From: Arcobacter defluvii
GTDB lineage: Bacteria > Campylobacterota > Campylobacteria > Campylobacterales > Arcobacteraceae
Length of the DNA stretch: 64,000 bases
Reading direction: 5' to 3'
NCBI RefSeq assembly: GCF_013201725.1
Contig: NZ_CP053835.1
Coordinates: 992,001 to 1,056,000 of the forward strand
Program-made: the position numbers and the translations under genes
Shown here: one piece after another, positions 58,406-64,000 of the stretch
Position numbering within the stretch: position 1 is the stretch's first letter
Layout: each line of letters begins with the position of its first letter
The notes under the pieces: model-generated
Told to the model about the DNA's origin: nothing
The model's input: the letters and a program-made list of their open reading frames with translations, nothing else
Databases searched by the model: none

Positions 58406-59376
58406 ATTCCTCCCCAATTTTCATTTTGGTTGTACTCTTTTGATAAATTAATTTTTGAAGTTTTAAAGCTAAATGATAAAACAAATTTATCAAGATAAGT
58501 ATCCAATGAAATAACTTGAACTAAGCTATCTTTTAATTCATCTAGTTCATAAGATTTGTCATGATTATTCACATAAAAATAATCTGTATAAGAGTAACCT
58601 AAACCATAAGATAATGACCAACCTAAATTTTTATTTGTTTTAGAGTCAAGATTTAAAAGTTTATTTTCATTTACACCTATAAATTTTCCTACACTATTAA
58701 AGTTATTTGGAAAGTTATTACCATATCTAATCATTGTCCCAGCCATTAAAGATCTATTATAATTTCCAACATTTGCTCTAATTGTATTTACTAAATCCAT
58801 TTTTCCATAAGAGAATTCATGTTTCAATGCTCTATAACCATAAGAGTAGGAAAAGTTATATAAAAAATCATCTTTTAATTGATTGTCCCATCCTTGTGGT
58901 TCAGTACTACCAATTGTATTATGAAAAGATTTTTGAAAAGAGTCAGTTTTTGTACTAGGTCCAACAGCCCCTAAAGTAATAGTATATTCATGAAAAAAAT
59001 CTTCTTCCCATTTGAATAAAATAAAATCAAGAGTAGCAACTCCTGCATAAGGTAAATCACCTATAATTTTTTCTTTTTTATCTATATCACTTGGTGTAAA
59101 GGCATAATGTGAATAAGTCAAACCTAAAGTTTGATATTTTGTATCATTATTGAAAGTTGGAATTTTAGAGATTAAGTCAAAAAAACTATTATTATATTTA
59201 GAAGAATTATTTGTATCTTTGTTTGTTAAATAACTCAAATAAGTTCCATTTGTATAGTGTTTGTCATCTCCATTTATTACATCATTTTCCAAAAAAACTG
59301 AAAAAACTTGTGCATTCAGATTTAAAACTAGAAAAGATGAAGTGAAAATAATTTTTGAAAATAATTTCATTATCAA
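58384..59376 (-). CDS. Outer-membrane lipid A deacylase-like protein (LpxR family, DUF2219)
   Basis: 330 aa with a signal peptide (1-22). Mature N-terminus has FSVFLENDVINGDDKHYTNG; the Asn31-Asp32 pair falls at mature positions 9-10, matching the catalytic Asn9/Asp10 of Salmonella LpxR. The candidate catalytic His is in SFHNTIG. The rest is alternating aromatic beta-strands ending WGGINIAYLF, a beta-barrel. LpxR removes the 3'-acyloxyacyl chain of lipid A, so this could remodel the cell surface. Activity inferred. Confidence 0.85.
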   Translation of the reverse strand: MIMKLFSKIIFTSSFLVLNLNAQVFSVFLENDVINGDDKHYTNGTYLSYLTNKDTNNSSKYNNSFFDLISKIPTFNNDTKYQTLGLTYSHYAFTPSDIDKKEKIIGDLPYAGVATLDFILFKWEEDFFHEYTITLGAVGPSTKTDSFQKSFHNTIGSTEPQGWDNQLKDDFLYNFSYSYGYRALKHEFSYGKMDLVNTIRANVGNYNRSLMAGTMIRYGNNFPNNFNSVGKFIGVNENKLLNLDSKTNKNLGWSLSYGLGYSYTDYFYVNNHDKSYELDELKDSLVQVISLDTYLDKFVLSFSFKTSKINLSKEYNQNENWGGINIAYLF

Positions 59377-59431
59377 GCCTTTTATTGTAAAATTGCATAA
59401 TTATATAATAAAAAAATTGGAAGAAAATAAA

Positions 59432-59995
59432 ATGATAATATACATTCATGGATTTGCAAGTTCGGGCTTTGGTTCAAAACCACAAAAATTTAAAGAGTAT
59501 TTTGAAGAAGAAATAATAACAATTTCTCTTCCTACTATTCCAAATTTAGCAATTGACACATTAGAACAAATAATAGAATTTTCTTTAAATAAAGAAGAGC
59601 CAGTTTATCTAGTAGGTTCTTCTCTTGGTGGATTTTATGCCCTTTATTTAGCAAATAAGTATGATTTGAAAGCTGTTTTAATAAATCCAGCAGTTAATCC
59701 TTGGGGAACTTTGCATAGATATGAAGGAGTGGAATTTGTTACAAATTATTATGATAATTCACGATTTGAATTCACATCAAATCATATAAAATCATTAAAA
59801 AATTATGAAGTACAATTTATAAAAAATCCTCAAAATTTTATCACTTTATTACAAGAAGAAGATGAGGTTTTAGATTTTAGTGAAGCAGCTTTAAAACTAG
59901 AAGAGACAGATTTGATAATAGAAGAGGGAGGAAGTCACTCTTTTGATGGAATAGAAAGATATTTTAGAAAAATAAATAGTTTTTTTTATAACTAA
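59432..59995 (+). CDS. YqiA/YcfP-like alpha/beta hydrolase (esterase)
   Basis: 187 aa from ATG 59432, after AAGAAAATAAA; the open frame continues back to 59261 across the start of the divergent lpxR-like gene, which is not credible. MIIYIHGFASSGFGSKPQKF at the N-terminus, nucleophile elbow GSSLGGFYALYLA (Ser), and GGSHSFDGIE with the catalytic His. The family contains small esterases and thioesterases. Substrate unknown. Confidence 0.88.
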   Translation: MIIYIHGFASSGFGSKPQKFKEYFEEEIITISLPTIPNLAIDTLEQIIEFSLNKEEPVYLVGSSLGGFYALYLANKYDLKAVLINPAVNPWGTLHRYEGVEFVTNYYDNSRFEFTSNHIKSLKNYEVQFIKNPQNFITLLQEEDEVLDFSEAALKLEETDLIIEEGGSHSFDGIERYFRKINSFFYN

Positions 59996-60090
59996 GAAAT
60001 AATATATTTATCAAATATTTTAAAAAAATTAGATATTATATATACCATTATTAAGCTGTATAAATATATTTAAGGGAGAACTCTAATAAA

Positions 60091-63000
60091 ATGAAATCAT
60101 TTAGAGTTATAGATACGAGATTTCGTATTTTAAAGGGTGGTAAAATAGGATTAAATCTATCTATTTCTTTAATAGGTAGTGCTTTGATTTTTGGTAATAC
60201 AAGTAGTTATGCAACTGATTATTTTACTGATGTACAATCTACTATTTCTGATTCTACGACAACTCCATCAGGAGGAACAAATCCAATTACAGTAGAAAAA
60301 GCTGTAAATAGTGGAGTTTTATCTAGTACAAGAACAGAAAATGATACAAATCCAGTAGTTTTTAAACCTACTTCTTGGGCAAATAGTTCTTATACTGATC
60401 CATCATTTGCTGCTGCTCAGACAGATCCTATGTATACACTTTATCCTGCAAGATATTATTTAGGAAGCCAAAGCTTTTCTCCATTAGAATTAAATTTAAC
60501 TTTTACAACTGGAGCTACTTCAGGAAGTATTTCAAAAAATAGTACAACTTTTTATAATACAAATATAATACCTTCTAGTTATATAACTGATGCTCCTGGT
60601 ATTCCTACTCAAACTTTAAGTTCAATCTCATCAAATAGTTATACAGCAAATTTAATTTTTGATGGTTCAAATACCGTTTCAGGTTCAACAAATATTGAAG
60701 ATGGAAACATAAAAATAAATGGAACAGTAAATTTTAATGGAGCAGTTACAGCAGGTTCTATTGATATGGATACTACAAATACAGCAACTTTTGCTGGAGA
60801 TGTTTCTTTATCTTCAGGAACAGGAAATTTGAATTTTAGTCAAGATGGAGATATTATTTTAAATTCAAATTTTTCTGGAAATATTACTAATACTGATTCA
60901 GGTGATGGAAATATAACAACAATAGGAATAAATAATATTAATGGAAATATAGGAAATAATTTAAATTTTTTAAATACTTTAAGTATTGGTAATTTAACTA
61001 CAATTTCAACAACAACTGTTAATGGAGATATATTTGTAAATAGTACAATTTTAAATAATACAACAACAAATAGTTCAACCTTGATACTTTCAAATGATAA
61101 AAATATAACTTCAACAATAACAACATCACATGATAATAAGGGGATTTTAACATTATCTGGTGGAACACAAACTGTAACAGGACAAGTAGGAACAGATGCA
61201 AATAAATTGAAAGAGATAAACGCAGGAGCGAATAGTTCAAACTCAACATTTAGTGATGATGTGTACGCAACAAACCTAGATGTAGAAGGAACAGGGACAG
61301 TAAATTTAGATGGGAATTATAAAGGGACGTCAATAAGATATAACGCAGATGGAACAGTAGTTTTAGCAGATAATAAAAATATAAACTCTTCAATAGTAAC
61401 AAATAGTACAACTCCAACAGGAACATTAACTTTAGAAGGAAGTTCAACAGTAAGTGGAACAGTAGGAACAGATGCAAATAAATTGAAAGAGATAAACGCA
61501 GGAGCGAATAGTTCAAACTCAACATTTAGTGATGATGTGTACGCAACAAACCTAGATGTAGAAGGAACAGGGACAGTAAATTTAGATGGGAATTATAAAG
61601 GGACGTCAATAAGATATAACGCAGATGGAACAGTAGTTTTAGCAGATAATAAAAATATAAACTCTTCAATAGTAACAAATAGTACAACTCCAACAGGAAC
61701 ATTAACTTTAGAAGGAAGTTCAACAGTAAGTGGAACAGTAGGAACAGATGCAAATAAATTGAAAGAGATAAACGCAGGAGCGAATGGTTCAAACTCAACA
61801 TTTAGTGATGATGTGTACGCAACAAACCTAGATGTAGAAGGAACAGGGACAGTAAATTTAGATGGGAATTATAAAGGGACGTCAATAAGATATAACGCAG
61901 ATGGAACAGTAGTTTTAGCAGATAATAAAAATATAAACTCTTCAATAATAAATAATAGTAGTACAACTCCAACAGGAACATTAACTTTAGAAGGAAGTTC
62001 AACAGTAAGTGGAACAGTAGGAACAGATGCAAATAAATTGAAAGAGATAAACGCAGGAGCGAATGGTTCAAACTCAACATTTAGTGATGATGTGTACGCA
62101 ACAAACCTAGATGTAGAAGGAACAGGGACAGTAAATTTAGATGGGAATTATAAAGGGACGTCAATAAGATATAACGCAGATGGAACAGTAGTTTTAGCAG
62201 ATAATAAAAATATAAACTCTTCAATAATAAATAATAGTAGTACAACTCCAACAGGAACATTAACTTTAGAAGGAAGTTCAACAGTAAGTGGAACAGTAGG
62301 AACAGATGCAAATAAATTGAAAGAGATAAACGCAGGAGCGAATGGTTCAAACTCAACATTTAGTGATGATGTGTACGCAACAAACCTAGATGTAGAAGGA
62401 ACAGGGACAGTAAATTTAGATGGGAATTATAAAGGGACGTCAATAAGATATAACGCAGATGGAACAGTAGTTTTAGCAGATAATAAAAATATAAACTCTT
62501 CAATAATAAATAATAGTAGTACAACTCCAACAGGAACATTAACTTTAGAAGGAAGTTCAACAGTAAGTGGAACAGTAGGAACAGATGCAAATAAATTGAA
62601 AGAGATAAACGCAGGAGCGAATGGTTCAAACTCAACATTTAGTGATGATGTGTACGCAACAAACCTAGATGTAGAAGGAACAGGGACAGTAAATTTAGAT
62701 GGGAATTATAAAGGGACGTCAATAAGATATAACGCAGATGGAACAGTAGTTTTAGCAGATAATAAAAATATAAACTCTTCAATAGTAACAAATAGTACAA
62801 CTCCAACAGGAACATTAACTTTAGAAGGAAGTTCAACAGTAAGTGGAACAGTAGGAACAGATGCAAATAAATTGAAAGAGATAAACGCAGGAGCGAATAG
62901 TTCAAACTCAACATTTAGTGATGATGTGTACGCAACAAACCTAGATGTAGAAGGAACAGGGACAGTAAATTTAGATGGGAATTATAAAGGGACGTCAATA

Positions 63001-64000
63001 AGATATAACGCAGATGGAACAGTAGTTTTAGCAGATAATAAAAATATAAACTCTTCAATAGTAACAAATAGTACAACTCCAACAGGAACATTAACTTTAG
63101 AAGGAAGTTCAACAGTAAGTGGAACAGTAGGAACAGATGCAAATAAATTGAAAGAGATAAACGCTAATGGAATTACTGGAAAAACTGTAACATTTGAAAA
63201 AGATGTATATGCAATAACTACAAATATTAATTCTTTAGAAATAAAATTTGAATCGGATTTAACAAGTAATATAGTTGCAAATATGAGTGATCAAGGAGTG
63301 GTAAGTTTTATAGGTGATAATAGCGGAAAATCACAAATTATTACTGGAAATATAGGAAGTTCTGGATCATTTATTTCAACTTTAAATATTGGAGAAAGTG
63401 GAAATTCAACAAACTATTCAACTACAACAATAAATGGAAATATATACGCAAACAGTACAGTTTTAAATAATAATGGAACAGCAAATAGCTCAACATTAGT
63501 TTTAGCTGATGGAAGTGATATTACATCGACAATTACAACAGCAGATGCAAATATGGGAATACTTACTTTAGAAGGAAGTTCAATAGTAAGTGGAACAGTA
63601 GGAACAGATGCGAATAAATTAAAAGAGATAAATGCAGGAGCGAATAGTTCAAACTCAACATTCAGTGATGATGTGTACGCAACAAACCTAGATGTAGAAG
63701 GAACAGGGACAGTAAATTTAGATGGGAATTATAAAGGGACGTCAATAAGATATAACGCAGATGGAACAGTAGTTTTAGCAGATAATAAAAATATAAACTC
63801 TTCAATAGTAACAAATAGTACAACTCCAATAGGAACATTAACTTTAGAAGGAAGTTCAACAGTAAGTGGAACAGTAGGAACAGATGCGAATAAATTGAAA
63901 GAGATAAATGCAGCAACAGATGGGGAAACTGTAACATTTGAAAAAGATGTATATGCAATAACTACAAATCTTGGTTCAGGAATTACTAACTTTAATACAA
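60091..64000 (+). CDS. Large repetitive surface protein, probable autotransporter (N-terminal part; runs off the right edge)
   Basis: Open without a stop for 3910 bases (1303 codons visible). ATG 60091 follows AAGGGAGAACTC at good spacing. The N-terminus is basic (MKSFRVIDTRFRILKGGK) then hydrophobic, with likely cleavage after SSYA at about residue 42. After about 340 residues rich in Thr, Ser, Asn and Gly come seven contiguous 92/93-residue repeats from residue 387, then a spacer of related sequence and an eighth repeat at residue 1191. The composition and strand-like GTxxxxG pattern fit a beta-helical passenger. The C-terminal translocator is outside the window, so autotransporter is inferred, not shown. 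Confidence 0.8.
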   Translation, partial: MKSFRVIDTRFRILKGGKIGLNLSISLIGSALIFGNTSSYATDYFTDVQSTISDSTTTPSGGTNPITVEKAVNSGVLSSTRTENDTNPVVFKPTSWANSSYTDPSFAAAQTDPMYTLYPARYYLGSQSFSPLELNLTFTTGATSGSISKNSTTFYNTNIIPSSYITDAPGIPTQTLSSISSNSYTANLIFDGSNTVSGSTNIEDGNIKINGTVNFNGAVTAGSIDMDTTNTATFAGDVSLSSGTGNLNFSQDGDIILNSNFSGNITNTDSGDGNITTIGINNINGNIGNNLNFLNTLSIGNLTTISTTTVNGDIFVNSTILNNTTTNSSTLILSNDKNITSTITTSHDNKGILTLSGGTQTVTGQVGTDANKLKEINAGANSSNSTFSDDVYATNLDVEGTGTVNLDGNYKGTSIRYNADGTVVLADNKNINSSIVTNSTTPTGTLTLEGSSTVSGTVGTDANKLKEINAGANSSNSTFSDDVYATNLDVEGTGTVNLDGNYKGTSIRYNADGTVVLADNKNINSSIVTNSTTPTGTLTLEGSSTVSGTVGTDANKLKEINAGANGSNSTFSDDVYATNLDVEGTGTVNLDGNYKGTSIRYNADGTVVLADNKNINSSIINNSSTTPTGTLTLEGSSTVSGTVGTDANKLKEINAGANGSNSTFSDDVYATNLDVEGTGTVNLDGNYKGTSIRYNADGTVVLADNKNINSSIINNSSTTPTGTLTLEGSSTVSGTVGTDANKLKEINAGANGSNSTFSDDVYATNLDVEGTGTVNLDGNYKGTSIRYNADGTVVLADNKNINSSIINNSSTTPTGTLTLEGSSTVSGTVGTDANKLKEINAGANGSNSTFSDDVYATNLDVEGTGTVNLDGNYKGTSIRYNADGTVVLADNKNINSSIVTNSTTPTGTLTLEGSSTVSGTVGTDANKLKEINAGANSSNSTFSDDVYATNLDVEGTGTVNLDGNYKGTSIRYNADGTVVLADNKNINSSIVTNSTTPTGTLTLEGSSTVSGTVGTDANKLKEINANGITGKTVTFEKDVYAITTNINSLEIKFESDLTSNIVANMSDQGVVSFIGDNSGKSQIITGNIGSSGSFISTLNIGESGNSTNYSTTTINGNIYANSTVLNNNGTANSSTLVLADGSDITSTITTADANMGILTLEGSSIVSGTVGTDANKLKEINAGANSSNSTFSDDVYATNLDVEGTGTVNLDGNYKGTSIRYNADGTVVLADNKNINSSIVTNSTTPIGTLTLEGSSTVSGTVGTDANKLKEINAATDGETVTFEKDVYAITTNLGSGITNFNT
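61249..63164 (+). repeat. Seven tandem 276/279-nt coding repeats
   Basis: Units start at a TTTAGTGATGATGTGTACGC motif at 61249, 61525, 61801, 62080, 62359, 62638 and 62914. Lengths are 276, 276, 279, 279, 279, 276; the seventh breaks off at 63164. Type A (276) encodes SSIVTNSTTP; type B (279) encodes SSIINNSSTTP with one extra residue. All lie in one frame. The three B units look identical base for base. A partial copy of the unit's 3' part precedes the first (61186-61248). Confidence 0.95.
63184..63969 (+). repeat. Second-order repeat: duplicated 42-nt block flanking an eighth unit
   Basis: The 42-base block beginning ACTGTAACATTTGAAAAAGA occurs at 63184-63225 and again at 63928-63969. Between them is a diverged segment resembling 61018-61248 and an eighth copy of the main unit starting at 63661 (TTCAGTGATG, one base different). 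The pattern shows duplication at two scales. Confidence 0.85.

Noticed and set aside
59261-59431. Long open extension before the YqiA-like gene
   Set aside because: It overlaps the signal peptide region of the divergent LpxR-like gene and the family N-terminus (MIIYIHGF) starts at 59432.
61249-63164. Tandem repeats as a CRISPR array
   Set aside because: Units are 276/279 bases, contiguous with no unique spacers, and lie in one coding frame.
61019-63958. Eight Leu/His-rich open frames of 75-98 codons on the minus strand within the repeat region
   Set aside because: They are antisense to the in-frame repeats, recur with exactly the repeat period, start and stop at the same point in each unit, and have a composition forced by the sense codons. 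No ribosome binding site or independent support.

Overview
The window is AT-rich chromosomal DNA from a member of the Campylobacterota, most like the Arcobacter/Aliarcobacter group. This rests on the 16S/23S sequence type, an oorDABC 2-oxoglutarate:acceptor oxidoreductase cluster, a short (about 410 aa) Pgi, a desulforubrerythrin, a CetA/CetB-like split energy-taxis pair, and heavy use of A/T-ending codons. The assignment is by recognition, not by database search.

Layout. 1-3.2 kb: a tripartite RND efflux operon (outer-membrane factor, adaptor, pump; the pump runs off the left edge) divergent from a MarR regulator, with a perfect inverted repeat between them. 3.2-9.9 kb: a membrane protein of unknown role, a 7TM diguanylate cyclase, exonuclease III, a TauE-type exporter, an MFS transporter, a GNAT acetyltransferase and an AEC transporter. 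9.9-13.9 kb: a minus-strand sugar-phosphate operon (YhcH-like, Pgi, GalU, phosphomannomutase/phosphoglucomutase) that supplies precursors for surface polysaccharide. 13.9-20.0 kb: a complete rRNA operon (consensus promoter, boxA, 16S, tRNA-Ile, tRNA-Ala, 23S, 5S, terminator), with clear RNase III-type processing stems, followed by a diverged tRNA-Thr. 20.1-25.3 kb: nucleobase salvage (purine permease plus phosphoribosyltransferase; uracil phosphoribosyltransferase plus uracil permease). 25.3-33.4 kb: YajQ, a membrane protein with a non-standard start, a two-component system, a Nudix hydrolase, a cytochrome, PldA, then rpe-trpF-exonuclease-HD hydrolase. 33.4-36.3 kb: oorDABC. 36.6-39.8 kb: a methyltransferase, a cysteine-cluster protein, a TPR lipoprotein and trpC in one tightly packed run. 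39.8-42.9 kb: LysR/tautomerase divergent pair and the PAS + MCP pair. 43-55.3 kb: a long minus-strand housekeeping series (YggS, RseP, PgsA, FabL-like SDR, DapA, globin, M16 peptidase, PyrD, ABC exporter, MurJ, nuclease, desulforubrerythrin). 55.5-60 kb: a Fur/PerR regulator, YbeY, RadA, RNase H, LpxR-like deacylase, YqiA-like esterase.

The last 3.9 kb (60091 to the right edge) is one open frame on the plus strand with a signal peptide and a large repetitive passenger-like region. It holds seven contiguous units of 276 or 279 nt (92/93 aa), three of them apparently identical at the nucleotide level, then a spacer built from related sequence and an eighth unit. It is probably an autotransporter-type surface protein whose C-terminus lies outside the window. 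It is the most unusual element here.

No prophage, insertion sequence, CRISPR array or defence island was seen. Most of the rest is ordinary core genome; the points of interest are regulatory palindromes, unusual start codons and RNA processing signals.
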